Part shown: positions 1 to 10,200 of the stretch, one piece after another
How positions within the stretch are numbered: the stretch's first letter is position 1
Layout: each line of letters starts with the position of its first letter
DNA from: Bacteroides gallinarum DSM 18171 = JCM 13658
GTDB taxonomy: Bacteria; Bacteroidota; Bacteroidia; Bacteroidales; Bacteroidaceae
DNA: 34,812 bases
Assembly: GCF_000374365.1 (NCBI RefSeq)
Contig: NZ_KB894160.1
Span: forward strand, 1-34,812
Direction of reading: 5' to 3'
The notes under the pieces: generated by a model
What the model was told of the DNA's origin: nothing
Database searches by the model: none
Seen by the model: the letters and a program-made list of their open reading frames with translations, nothing else
Translations under genes and position numbers: made by a program

Positions 1-16
1 ACCTAATATCAAAAGT

Positions 17-143
17 ACTGTTTCTAATGGCTCAAAGATACTAAAATGAAAGCAAATCACAACCAACTCGCGCAGCCTATGATAAATCTATGACTGTTTC
101 TAATGGTTCAAAAATACTAAAAATGAAGATAAATCACAATCAT
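17..143. repeat. Pair of ~49-bp imperfect direct repeats
   Basis: Two copies starting with ACTGTTTCTAATGG lie at about 17-65 and 93-143, 76 bp apart. They agree at most positions, with small substitutions and a one-base indel. A weaker partial third copy (GAAATGAGAGCAAATTA) is visible near 185-201. No ORF covers the area. They lie upstream of the sigma-factor promoter and could be regulatory sites or remnants of a duplicated intergenic segment. The sequence alone does not decide. Confidence 0.6.
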
Positions 144-272
144 TGTAGAGATTAAAATTTGTCTATAGGATATTTTGAAAGATTGAAATGAGAGCAAATT
201 ATGCCTACTCACCCAAACATTAATTGGAAATCATCTTATTTTATTGCCGTTTCTGAAAAAACACCTCAATGA

Positions 273-303
273 TTGTGTAGTTATCCAAGTTTGATTATTT
301 TTG
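273..303 (+). promoter_or_regulatory. Predicted Bacteroidetes-type promoter for the ECF sigma gene
   Basis: TATTTTTG at 296-303 matches the Bacteroidetes -7 consensus TAnnTTTG. A TTG at 273-275 lies 20 bp upstream as a candidate -33 element. Transcription would start about 15 nt before the ATG at 327, giving a very short leader, which is common in this phylum. Seen by motif only. Confidence 0.45.
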
Positions 304-326
304 TTCCTCTATAAATAGAGGCGGCT

Positions 327-923
327 ATGGAAGATACATTAATTATTGAGCGTTTACGCAGAGGGGATGAAGGGGCATTTAAGTGCATCTATGAGCGCCA
401 TTATGTCCTGCTTTGTCGCTTTGCCAACCAGATATTGAATGATGCGGCCCTCTCGGAAGAAGTGGTGGACGATGCCATATTTTATTTATGGGAACATCGT
501 CGGGAGATAGAAATCACATATTCCGTTCGTGCTTACCTGATGCGTGCCGTACGTAACCGTTGTCTGAATGAGTTGCAATCGTTGAGGCATCGTGAGGAGC
601 TGCACTTTTCCTCTTTCACGCTGCCGGAGAATATGGAATTTCTGGATTCCGTTTTTGTGGAGGAGAATCAGCCTTTGGGCGTGTTGCTCGAGCAGGAGCT
701 GGAAGATGAGCTTACCCGGAGTATCGAGGAACTTCCTGCTGAATGCCGCGCCGTATTCAAGAAAAGCCGTTTTGAACAAAAAAAATACGAGGAGATAGCT
801 TTGGAGTTGGGTATCTCTATAAATACGGTTAAGTATCATATAAAGAACGCTTTAGCTATCCTTCAAAAGCATATGGATAATTATTTGCATTTATTGATTA
901 TTTATATTTTTATGGGTATTTGA
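327..923 (+). CDS. ECF RNA polymerase sigma factor (FecI-like)
   Basis: A 198-residue sigma-70 family protein of the extracytoplasmic-function group. It should direct RNA polymerase to the promoter(s) of the adjacent SusC/SusD locus when released by its anti-sigma partner. Region 2 spans about residues 13-90. Region 4 spans about 128-185, with a helix-turn-helix around EEIALELGISINTVKYH (154-170). The LRRGDEGAFKCIYERHY start is typical of the Bacteroidetes FecI-like class. The C-terminus ends in a short hydrophobic tail (YLHLLIIYIFMGI), a little longer than needed. The fecR-like gene follows after 69 nt on the same strand and the susC-like gene after that, the usual sigma/anti-sigma/transporter order. 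Family assignment is firm; the regulon is inferred from position. Confidence 0.93.
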   Translation: MEDTLIIERLRRGDEGAFKCIYERHYVLLCRFANQILNDAALSEEVVDDAIFYLWEHRREIEITYSVRAYLMRAVRNRCLNELQSLRHREELHFSSFTLPENMEFLDSVFVEENQPLGVLLEQELEDELTRSIEELPAECRAVFKKSRFEQKKYEEIALELGISINTVKYHIKNALAILQKHMDNYLHLLIIYIFMGI

Positions 924-992
924 AAAAAAAATATATTTTTCAGACTACCCTTATTCCCGATTTTTTTGTCTTATATATAAAGCAACAGAATT

Positions 993-2000
993 ATGCAACC
1001 GGAAGAACGTACTGATATAGATTTATTGATAACTCGATATATTGCGGGCGAACTGGATAAGGAATCCTTTTCCGAGCTGAAACGTTGGAGTTTGGAGTCC
1101 GAGTCTAACCGGAAATATGTACGGAATAAGTTGGAGGTATGGTTTTCTTCGGGAGCTGCCGATACCACTGTGCATTTTGACAAGGACAAGGCTTTCTCTT
1201 TGTTCAGGCAACGGGTAGCCGAGTCGCAGCGGAAACAAGAGAAGGCGATTCGTTTCTCATGGAAAACGTTTATGCGCGTAGCTGCTGTCGTATTGGTTCT
1301 GTTGGTTCCGTTCGCTACTTACTGGCAGGGAAAGCAGGCGGTGAAGCAGACTTTTGCGGATATGGTCGTGGAGGCTCCTATGGGGGCGCATACCAAGCTT
1401 TATCTACCGGACGGGACGTTGGTATGGTTAAATGCAGGTTCTAAGATTGTGTATTCCCAGGGTTTTGGGGTGGACGACCGCCAACTGAGCCTGGAAGGAG
1501 AGGGGTATTTTGAGGTGATGCGGAATGAGGAAGTACCTTTCGAGATAAATACGAAAGAACTGAATTTGAGAGTACTGGGTACGAAGTTCAATTTCAAGAA
1601 CTATCCGGACGATGAGGAGGTGACGGTAAATCTAATGGAAGGAAAGGTTGCCTTGCGGAACGGTATCAAGGAAATGCCGGAGCTGTACCTGACTCCGAAT
1701 GAGAAAATGGTACTCAATAAGACGACCGGTCAAATGGTGAAGAGCAGCACGAAAGCGGATAAGGCCAATGTCTGGATTAATGACGAGCTTTTCTTCGATG
1801 AGGAATTACTGGAAGATATAGCCAAGAAACTGATGCGCAGCTATAACGTGAAGGTGGAGGTTGCCGATTCTTTACGCAACAAGCGTTTTTATGGAAGCTT
1901 CGGTATTTCAGCCAATACGATTGATAAGATTCTGGATATGATGGCTTCGACCAGGCAGATGAATTATAAATATGAAAATGAAGTATATATACTCTATTAA
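993..2000 (+). CDS. FecR-like anti-sigma factor / transmembrane sensor
   Basis: A 335-residue FecR-family protein that should hold the upstream ECF sigma factor inactive and relay the transporter's substrate signal across the inner membrane. The cytoplasmic N-terminal part (1-90) carries the usual LLITRYIAGELDKESF anti-sigma segment. One membrane helix lies at about 93-111 (RVAAVVLVLLVPFATYW). The periplasmic FecR domain covers about 122-215, with the family signature TKLYLPDGTLVWLNAGSKI. The C-terminal 265-333 looks like DUF4974, which in this family contacts the STN domain of the TonB transporter. Length and order match typical Bacteroides FecR proteins. A 159-nt gap separates it from the SusC gene, where the sigma-dependent promoter is expected, but I could not recognise a specific box. 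Confidence 0.92.
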   Translation: MQPEERTDIDLLITRYIAGELDKESFSELKRWSLESESNRKYVRNKLEVWFSSGAADTTVHFDKDKAFSLFRQRVAESQRKQEKAIRFSWKTFMRVAAVVLVLLVPFATYWQGKQAVKQTFADMVVEAPMGAHTKLYLPDGTLVWLNAGSKIVYSQGFGVDDRQLSLEGEGYFEVMRNEEVPFEINTKELNLRVLGTKFNFKNYPDDEEVTVNLMEGKVALRNGIKEMPELYLTPNEKMVLNKTTGQMVKSSTKADKANVWINDELFFDEELLEDIAKKLMRSYNVKVEVADSLRNKRFYGSFGISANTIDKILDMMASTRQMNYKYENEVYILY

Positions 2001-2159
2001 TATTAATGTTGAACCTGAAAAAATAAAACTTGAAGAACATGAAAAACATTTTTTTTTGATTGATATTTGGTAATATGTGAAAAAGGCTTGAAAATTAGTT
2101 TTTTAAGTTTGTTTATTGCCAACCTTATTTCTATTCATTAATTTAAAAATCAAAAGTAT

Positions 2160-5100
2160 ATGGGAAGTTTTAATAAGGCTATTTGTATAGCCTCAGTAGT
2201 CCTTTGTCTCCATTTTTCAGCTTATTCTCAAAATATATCATTGAATGCCAATGATATAACTGTGAAAGATGCAATTGAATTATTAAAGGAAAAAACCGGC
2301 TATGCATTTGTATTTTCATCTGTTGATGTAAATACGAATAAACGTGTCTCAATTGTTGCCGATGAAAAAGATATAGAAAATGTTGTAAAACAGATTCTAT
2401 ATGGGCAAAATGATTTGAGTTATGAGATTAAAGGGAAAAAGATAATTATTAAGAAGGTACAAATTACCAATCCTATACAGAAAGTTAAGGTTACAGGTAA
2501 AGTGGTAGATACTAACGGGGAACCTGTTATTGGAGCGACAATTAAGGAACAAGGAACTTCAAATGGTGCCATTTCTGATATCGATGGTAATTTTTCTTTT
2601 GAGACTGCTAATAATGCCAATTTGGAAATATCTTATATTGGTTATCAAAATCAAAAAATAAAAGTACAGGAGGGTAAGATTTTGACTGTAACTTTGCAAG
2701 AAGATACAGAAATGTTGGATGAAGTAGTTGTTGTAGGATATGGAACAGTGAAAAAAGCCAATGTTGTAGGTTCTATTGCAAAGATTAATTCGGATGCGAT
2801 ACAAGACCGTCCGGTAAATCGAGTTGAGCAAGCTTTGCAGGGGCAGATGGCAGGTGTTTCTGTTAGAAGTACTTCTGGTGCTCCAGGAAGCGATATTACT
2901 ATAAATGTACGTGGAGCAGCATCTATTAATGGAGAGAGCACACCTTTATATGTTGTTGACGGGGTACCTATTGATAATTTGTCAGGTATAAATCCTAATG
3001 ATATTGAATCTATTGATGTCCTGAAAGATGCTGCTTCTGCTGCAATTTATGGTTCTCGTGGTTCTAATGGTGTTGTGTTAGTTACTACTAAAAAAGGAAA
3101 AACCGGTGCTCCGGTTATTACGCTGAATGCTTATACCGCTGTTTCTACTTTAGAAAAGAAAGTTGATGTAATGGACTCTAACGAGTGGATTGCTTTTAAT
3201 AAGAAATGGTATGATTATCAGTGGACAAAAGCTTCCGGTATGCCGGCTTCCACCAGTCAGGCTGATAGAATAGCTTATGCGGAAGCGAAGTTAGGTAAAA
3301 AATTAACTACACGTGATGCGTTGAAGGAGAATGGAGTACGGAATACTTATGGTATTTATGACCCTTGGTGGGGAAGTTCGGAAATTGAGGCTATTGACTG
3401 GCAGGATGAATTGTTTCGTACAGCTCCCGCCTATGATATTCAGTTAGCAGCTTCAGGCGCTACGGATAAGATTAATTATTCATTATCTGGAGGTATTTAT
3501 AAGCAAGATGGTATTGTGTACGGTTCTTCTTATAGTCGATATAATCTTCGTGCTAATGTTGAAGCACAGATGACAGACCGTATTAGGGTTGGTTTAATGG
3601 TGGCTCCTTCGTATGGAGTACAAAAAGGAGCTAAAGTAGATGGAAAAGAAAATGCTGTTTCGAAGACACTGGGGCTACCGGGATGGGTACTTGCTGGAAC
3701 AGGCAGGGATGCTGGGGCTGACCCGTATAAATTTTATGATGGATGGGGACCGGGTCCGAATGTTATTAGCCCATATATTCAAGCTACTGCTCCTGATAGG
3801 AAGAATGCTGATATAAGAATCAACACTGCGTTGAACGCAACAGTTGACATTATTGACGGATTAAAGGCTCAAGGTATGGTTGCATGGAATTATAGGAATA
3901 AGAATGAAAGGACATATACTCCGACTTGGTCTAATGCAAAATGGGATACAGCAAGCCATCCTGGCGAATTGTCCAGTTCCAGTTACTCTACTGATATTTC
4001 GAATTCTTTATTGGTACAAGGTTTACTAACCTATAATAAAACTTGGGGTATTCATAGCCTTGATGCTATGCTGGGAGCTTCTTATGAATCAAATAATGCT
4101 AATACTTCTTTACAGAGTGTTTCTGATTTTCCGGATGATAAGAGTTGGGTTTTTGATAAAAATAAAGGAGGTACGGTAAAAAGCAATGAAATAGATTATA
4201 CAGAGAACGCGCTTCTTTCATATTTTGGTCGTGTACAATATGCATTGATGGACAGGTATTTGTTTTCTGCTTCTTTAAGAAGAGATGGTTCGTCTAAATT
4301 TGGTTCCGAAAACAGATGGGGATGGTTTCCGTCAGTTTCAGCAGCTTGGAAATTAAATGAAGAGTCTTTTATGAAAGATATTGATTGGCTTGGAACTGCA
4401 AAATTACGTTTAAGTTGGGGACAAGCTGGTAACGATCGTATTGGAGAAGCTCAATTCCTGTCAAATATGGTTGCTTTGAATTATGTGATAGGTAGTTCCC
4501 AAAATATGGCTAGCGGTTATGTCCCAGGTAATTTGGCAAATCCTTTATTAGGCTGGGAGACGACAACTTCTTATAATATTGGTATGGATTTTGGAGTGTT
4601 GAACAATCGGATTTATTTTTCGGCAGATTATTATAAAAAAGTAACAAAAGATTTGTTATTGCAATCTCCGGTTTCGTTAATTACTGGTTTTAGTACAATG
4701 ATGGCTAATGTTGGAAATGTAGATAATTGGGGATTGGAATTTGAATTGAATACGGCTAATATAACTACTTCATCTTTTAAATGGAATTCTTCATTAAATA
4801 TTTCACTGAATCGAAATAAGATTACTAGTTTGGGAGATGATGATTCCGATATTCGTTCAGGACAGGGAAGTACGATTATTCAACGGGTTGGGTATCCTGT
4901 AAATTCTTATATGTTGTTAGAAGTAGAAAGAACATTGACTGCTGATGATTTTGAGGCTGATGGTATTACTCCCAAGAAAGGTATTGCCATATATACAGGG
5001 CAGAAACCGGGGGATTCAAAATGGAAAGATAATAATAAGGATGGTAAAATAACATCTGATGACTATGTGGTAGCGGGAAGTTATCAACCTAAATTTGAGT

Positions 5101-5582
5101 GGGGATTTACGAATACATTTAAATATAAAAATTTTGATGCATCTATTTTACTGCAAGGGCGTGTAGGAGGTGAACTTTTGTCTATCGGTTCGAGAAGCTG
5201 GAATCGTGCTACAAATGACCCGAAATACAATTATTTGAGTAGATGGTTATACAATTCGTATTGGTCGGAGAATGAACCTGGGGATGGAAAAACACCTGCA
5301 TTTTACGCTACTGTAACAGGTGGACAATATGATACGAACTGGCTATATGATGCAGGGTATATTCGTATTAAAAATATTACGTTAGGTTATAATATACCAT
5401 TTAAACCCAATTCTATTTTAAATAAGGCCCGAGTATATGTATCTTGTGATAATGTTTATATGTGGGACCATTATGATGCAGGGTTCTCTCCTGAAGCAGC
5501 CACACAAGATAATGCGTCTTCTGATTGGGGGGCCTATCCGTTATCAAGAACTTTTTCATTTGGTGTTAACATTACTTTCTAA
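2160..5582 (+). CDS. SusC/RagA-like TonB-dependent outer-membrane transporter with STN domain
   Basis: An 1140-residue outer-membrane beta-barrel that imports oligosaccharides (or another ligand) using TonB energy, in complex with the SusD-like lipoprotein downstream. The signal peptide ends near SAYSQ (residue 24). An STN domain at about 30-98 marks it as a transenvelope signalling receptor that talks to the FecR protein. A carboxypeptidase-D-like regulatory domain follows at about 110-183 (VTGKVVDTNGEPVIGATI). The TonB box and start of the plug lie at about 186-196 (LDEVVVVGYGT), the plug contains LYVVDGVPI and LKDAASAAIYGSRG, and the barrel ends with the aromatic GVNITF terminus. Its length fits STN-containing SusC proteins. 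The DNA is markedly more AT-rich than the genes after 10.8 kb. Substrate is not readable from the protein. Confidence 0.95.
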   Translation: MGSFNKAICIASVVLCLHFSAYSQNISLNANDITVKDAIELLKEKTGYAFVFSSVDVNTNKRVSIVADEKDIENVVKQILYGQNDLSYEIKGKKIIIKKVQITNPIQKVKVTGKVVDTNGEPVIGATIKEQGTSNGAISDIDGNFSFETANNANLEISYIGYQNQKIKVQEGKILTVTLQEDTEMLDEVVVVGYGTVKKANVVGSIAKINSDAIQDRPVNRVEQALQGQMAGVSVRSTSGAPGSDITINVRGAASINGESTPLYVVDGVPIDNLSGINPNDIESIDVLKDAASAAIYGSRGSNGVVLVTTKKGKTGAPVITLNAYTAVSTLEKKVDVMDSNEWIAFNKKWYDYQWTKASGMPASTSQADRIAYAEAKLGKKLTTRDALKENGVRNTYGIYDPWWGSSEIEAIDWQDELFRTAPAYDIQLAASGATDKINYSLSGGIYKQDGIVYGSSYSRYNLRANVEAQMTDRIRVGLMVAPSYGVQKGAKVDGKENAVSKTLGLPGWVLAGTGRDAGADPYKFYDGWGPGPNVISPYIQATAPDRKNADIRINTALNATVDIIDGLKAQGMVAWNYRNKNERTYTPTWSNAKWDTASHPGELSSSSYSTDISNSLLVQGLLTYNKTWGIHSLDAMLGASYESNNANTSLQSVSDFPDDKSWVFDKNKGGTVKSNEIDYTENALLSYFGRVQYALMDRYLFSASLRRDGSSKFGSENRWGWFPSVSAAWKLNEESFMKDIDWLGTAKLRLSWGQAGNDRIGEAQFLSNMVALNYVIGSSQNMASGYVPGNLANPLLGWETTTSYNIGMDFGVLNNRIYFSADYYKKVTKDLLLQSPVSLITGFSTMMANVGNVDNWGLEFELNTANITTSSFKWNSSLNISLNRNKITSLGDDDSDIRSGQGSTIIQRVGYPVNSYMLLEVERTLTADDFEADGITPKKGIAIYTGQKPGDSKWKDNNKDGKITSDDYVVAGSYQPKFEWGFTNTFKYKNFDASILLQGRVGGELLSIGSRSWNRATNDPKYNYLSRWLYNSYWSENEPGDGKTPAFYATVTGGQYDTNWLYDAGYIRIKNITLGYNIPFKPNSILNKARVYVSCDNVYMWDHYDAGFSPEAATQDNASSDWGAYPLSRTFSFGVNITF

Positions 5583-5592
5583 TTAAAGACTT

Positions 5593-7122
5593 ATGAAAAC
5601 AAAAAAATATATAGTAGCATTGATAGCTGCGTGTGGGTTATGTTCATGTAATGACCTTATTGATATTTATCCGGTTGAAAATAATTTTGCTGATACGTTT
5701 TATACTTCGGAATTTGAAATTAATCAGGCTACCATGGGTATTTACGCTCGCTTAGGGCGTAATGGGGGGAATTTGGATTTTCCGACAATTTATTATTTTA
5801 TGGCTTCTGAAGGACGTTCCGATAATTTATATTATGCTGCATTGGCAAATGCTCAGCGGGACCAGGTTGACTTTAGAAATTATGCAGTTACCGATGTAAC
5901 AGGTACTAATGAGGATATATATGCACGTTTATATCAGATAATTGGAGATGCTAATATGCTGTTACAGAAAGTTTCAGATGAATATGCCCGTTATCGTGCT
6001 GAGGCTTCTTTTCTTAGAGCATTGGCATATTTTGAACTCGTCAGAGCTTATGGTTCTCAGCCTGTGGTAGATTATCCTATCTTGAATGAAGAAGCTCGAA
6101 TGTTGTCTCGACAATCAGCAGAAGAGGTATATAAGTTGATTATTTCTGATTTAGAGTATGCAGGAAATAACTTGGAACCATTTTATACGGGAGAAGAAGC
6201 AGGAAGGGTAGGTGCCGTTGCTGCAAAATGTTTATTGGCTCAAGTTTATGTAACAATGGCAGGATATCCGATGAATGAACAGGATGCTTACCAGAAGGCG
6301 GAAATGACTTTGGAGCCTATTATGGATGAAGTAAAAAAAAGATTTGCTCCTGATTATTCTTATATTTTTGATGTAAATAAAGAAAATATGTACGATTTGT
6401 TTTCTGTACAATTTGCATCAGGTAATCAAGGGCTCGGTTCTTCTTTAGCCGGATATGTTACTGAAGGTTCTGGAGGTGTGATGATACCGGAGTGGTTTTA
6501 TAGTGGTTATCATTTACAAGGACAGGATTTTCGGGTAGATACATTGTTGGTGAATGATATGAAAGCACGGAATGATAAGCGTTTGGAGACATCTGTAGCA
6601 GAGGGATATTGGGACACGACGGAACATGGGTTTACTCCTGAAGATTATGCTGCTCATTATAAAAAACGCTGTATGATGATAAAATTTTTGGTTAAAGATA
6701 ATACTAATAAAACAATAAAGGCATGGAACGATTATCCGCTGAACTTTCCAATACTGAGGCCTGCCGATGCTTATTTACTTTATGCTGAAGCTTTGATTAA
6801 TAATAATAAGGCAGGACTGGCTGTAGAGTGGATTGATGCTATTCGTGAAAGGGCTGGCTTATCTCCTTTGGGGCATACTCCGACTATGGCGGATATTATG
6901 TATGAAAGAAGATGTGAGTTTATTGGTGAGGGCAAACGCTATTTTGATTTGGTAAGAATGGGGAAAGATACTTTTATTTCAACTATGAAAAAATTCTCAG
7001 ACCATTATGAACATGTGTCCAAAATGGGAGCGAATAATCCGTCAGAAAAAGATTTGTTATTACCGATACCATTGACTGTAATGAATATTCATACTTCGTG
7101 GACTAATAATCCTGGGTATTAA
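5593..7122 (+). CDS. SusD/RagB-like outer-membrane lipoprotein
   Basis: A 509-residue surface glycan-binding lipoprotein that caps the SusC-like barrel. A type II signal peptide is visible, MKTKKYIVALIAACGLCSC, with the lipidated cysteine at residue 19, followed by NDLIDIYP. SusD hallmarks include EINQATMGIYARLG, ASFLRALAYFELVRAYG, AVAAKCLLAQVYVTMAGYP and, near the C-terminus, the RagB/SusD motif YERRCEFIGEGKRYFDLVR. The gene starts 10 nt after the susC stop, so the two are cotranscribed. A strong intrinsic terminator follows the stop codon, setting the pair apart from the hydrolase gene behind it. Confidence 0.95.
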   Translation: MKTKKYIVALIAACGLCSCNDLIDIYPVENNFADTFYTSEFEINQATMGIYARLGRNGGNLDFPTIYYFMASEGRSDNLYYAALANAQRDQVDFRNYAVTDVTGTNEDIYARLYQIIGDANMLLQKVSDEYARYRAEASFLRALAYFELVRAYGSQPVVDYPILNEEARMLSRQSAEEVYKLIISDLEYAGNNLEPFYTGEEAGRVGAVAAKCLLAQVYVTMAGYPMNEQDAYQKAEMTLEPIMDEVKKRFAPDYSYIFDVNKENMYDLFSVQFASGNQGLGSSLAGYVTEGSGGVMIPEWFYSGYHLQGQDFRVDTLLVNDMKARNDKRLETSVAEGYWDTTEHGFTPEDYAAHYKKRCMMIKFLVKDNTNKTIKAWNDYPLNFPILRPADAYLLYAEALINNNKAGLAVEWIDAIRERAGLSPLGHTPTMADIMYERRCEFIGEGKRYFDLVRMGKDTFISTMKKFSDHYEHVSKMGANNPSEKDLLLPIPLTVMNIHTSWTNNPGY

Positions 7123-7136
7123 ACTTTTTGTGTGTT

Positions 7137-7212
7137 GAAACAAGTTATCTCAATATAAATTTGTATTTAGTAGTTGGCAAATGGATTTATTGAGATAACT
7201 TGTTTCCTTTTT
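7137..7212 (+). terminator. Intrinsic terminator between susD-like gene and GH106 gene
   Basis: A perfect 19-bp inverted repeat has arms at 7137-7155 (GAAACAAGTTATCTCAATA) and 7188-7206, with a 32-nt loop. It is followed within two bases by TTTTT (7208-7212). It starts 15 nt after the susD-like stop codon. It should end or attenuate transcription before the hydrolase gene. Confidence 0.8.
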
Positions 7213-7244
7213 ATTGTTGAAATAACTTTATATAAAGAATCTTC

Positions 7245-10200
7245 ATGAGGACAATGAGATTGTTTTGGGGTTTCCTATTGATAGCTTCAATGAGTTATGC
7301 AAGCTCTCGGCAATTACCCGGAGGGACGTTACGTAGTACATTGTATGGTTTCTTAAATCCACAGGATTCAACACGAACTAAAATTTGGTGGTTCCATGGA
7401 AAATTTCCTTCTACTCGGGACGGAATGACTAAAGATTTAGAATCATTCAAACGGATAGGAATTGGAGGTATTGTTTATTATGATCAGGTACATGGCGATC
7501 AGTTGCCGAATACCGAGTTGTCGATGAGTAAAGAATGGTGGGATAATATTTATTATGTAGCTAAAGAAACAAAACGTTTGGGACTTGACTTCGAATTTCA
7601 TGTATCGAATGGGTTTGTAGCGGGTGGTCCGTGGATTAGACCATGTGATGCTATGAAACGTTTGGAAAGCATTGAAACTGTCATAGCAGGTGGGGTTCCA
7701 TTGACGTTGAAACTGAAAACTCCTAATAATAAATATAATTTTTATCGGGATATAAAAGTGATAGCTATTCCTACAAGAGATGTTCCGAATGTTTGTATGA
7801 AACTTTCCGCTAATATATCTCAAGTTAATCCGGAGTGCCTTTTTAAAGGACAAGAACTTTATAGTATTCCTGCAGTGAAAGATGTCCCCATTTACATTAA
7901 TATAGATTATACTGGGCTTACATCTTTAAGGAGTATATCGTATCTAATAGGTCCGTCAGGCAAGGCAACAACCAGTGCAACGAATGTGCCGGGAGAACCT
8001 CAAGAAACCTTTGCCGGGACTGGATATAAAAAATTACCTCCTATAGGAGAATTGCAATGGAGCGAAGATGGGGAGGTATATCATAAAATTTGTGATTTGA
8101 AACCATTATATCGTGCCCATGAAAGTTATAAAAAGAAAACCGTATCTTTTTTGCCAGTAAAGGCAAGATTTTATAGGATTAAATTGTATGGGTGGAATGG
8201 TTCGGAAGAGGGTAAACCTTTGCGTTTTGGAGGAATCGTACTAAGTTCAGACCCTATGATTAATGAATATGAATATAAGGCAGGGTATATATCGGAATAC
8301 ATTGAGAAAACAATGGAGACACCAGCTTATTCTGATTGTGAGATTGTAACCTCTGATAAAGTGCTGGATATCACTCGATGTGTTGGAACAGATGGTATTT
8401 TGAGATGGAATGCACCGAAAGGTAACTGGCGGATATTGAGATTATGTATGGTACCAACAGGTGGAAGGGTAAAGCATGGACGTCCGGATATGATGGGATT
8501 GGAATGTGATAAGATGTCATCCCGAGCTGCGACTTTACAATTTAATGCTTATTTCAAGCAGGTATTGGATTCTTTAGATTATTATGGCATTAACAATCTG
8601 AAGGGGATGGCAATGGATAGTCATGAGGCAGGTGCACAAAACTGGACTGATGATTTTTTGTTGGAATTTAAACGGCTCCGGGGATATGATTTACTTCCTT
8701 ATTTACCGGTAATGGCCGGATATGTAATTGATGATACAAAGACCTCAGAAAGTGTCTTGTATGACGTACGCCTTACAATTGCCGATTTGATTGCTGAACG
8801 CTATTATGGTACTTTTGATAAGTTGTGCCGTGACCGTAATATTATTTTTACAGCACAAGCCACGGGGAATGCACAATGTATAGTTGCAATACCTCTTGTT
8901 GCTAAAAGCAAGGTACAGAAACCTCAGGGAGAATTTTGGGTTATGCAGCCAAATGGGAATTATGATATAAAAGAGGCTTCTTCATCTGCCCATTTATATG
9001 GTAAGCAAATAGCCTCGGCTGAGGCTTTTACTGATGGAGATTTGACAACAATGCCGGATGACCTGAAAAATATAGCAGACGGTGCATATGCATTTGGCAT
9101 CAATGAGTTTGTGGTATGTGCTTCTGCGCACCAACCGGACGAAAGATATGCAGGATATCCGGGAGGTCGTTTTTATGCAACCTATTCGCGTAATAACAGT
9201 TGGTGGGAAAAAAGCCGTGATTTTTGGGATTATCAATCACGTGTCAGCTATGTTATGCGGCAAGGAAGGCCAGTAGCTGATTTATGTGTTTATCTGGGTA
9301 ATAATGCTCCTGTAAGAATCTTGACTCATCGGTTACCCAAGATACCTGCCGGATATGATTATGATGCGTTTTCAGAAGACGCACTATTGTTTAGGATGGA
9401 ATCAAAAGGTGGGAAAATTGTTTTACCTACAGGACAAAGTTATTCTATGATGATACTTCCACGCTCAGGTGAGATTTCATTACGTGCTTTGCGTAAAATA
9501 GCTGAATTGGTAAAGCAAGGTACTTATGTATATGGCAATAGGCCGACGGGCTCGCCATGTAAAGAGGACATTGGTAAATATGAAGAATATGAAACATTGG
9601 TAAGGGCTTTATGGGATTCGGCTGTTTATGGTAAAGGGAAAGTCTTTTCAGGAATGACTTTAGAGGAAGCTTTACAGAAGGCTTGTGTTATACCAGATGT
9701 ACGTGGGACAAAACTTTATTTTGCACATAGAGAAACGAATGATTGTGATATTTATTTTTTGAATAACCATACAGATAGTATAATTTCAGGATTATATACA
9801 TTCAAAACGAAATATAAATATGCACAGTTATGGGATGCTGTTTCAGGGAGACGTTATTGTTTACCTGCAGATAAAGGACAGGTTACTTTACATTTGTCTC
9901 CTAGAGAATCTTGTATAGTAGTATTTTCTGATAATAAGGAGCTATTGGATGATAAACCCTTATTATGTAGACATCATGTTATCGATGGTAAGTGGACTAT
10001 TGATTTCGATTCTCGTTATCATGGAGTGGGGCGAGTGGAATGTCTGAAACTTGAATATTGGAATAAATCTGAAGATTTAAAGGTTCGGTATTATTCGGGA
10101 ACAGCAATCTATGAAACATCTTTCGAATGGAATAATACTCAATCAACAGTCTATCTTCAATTACCTTCTAATAATTGTGTTACAGAAGTGTACATAAATA

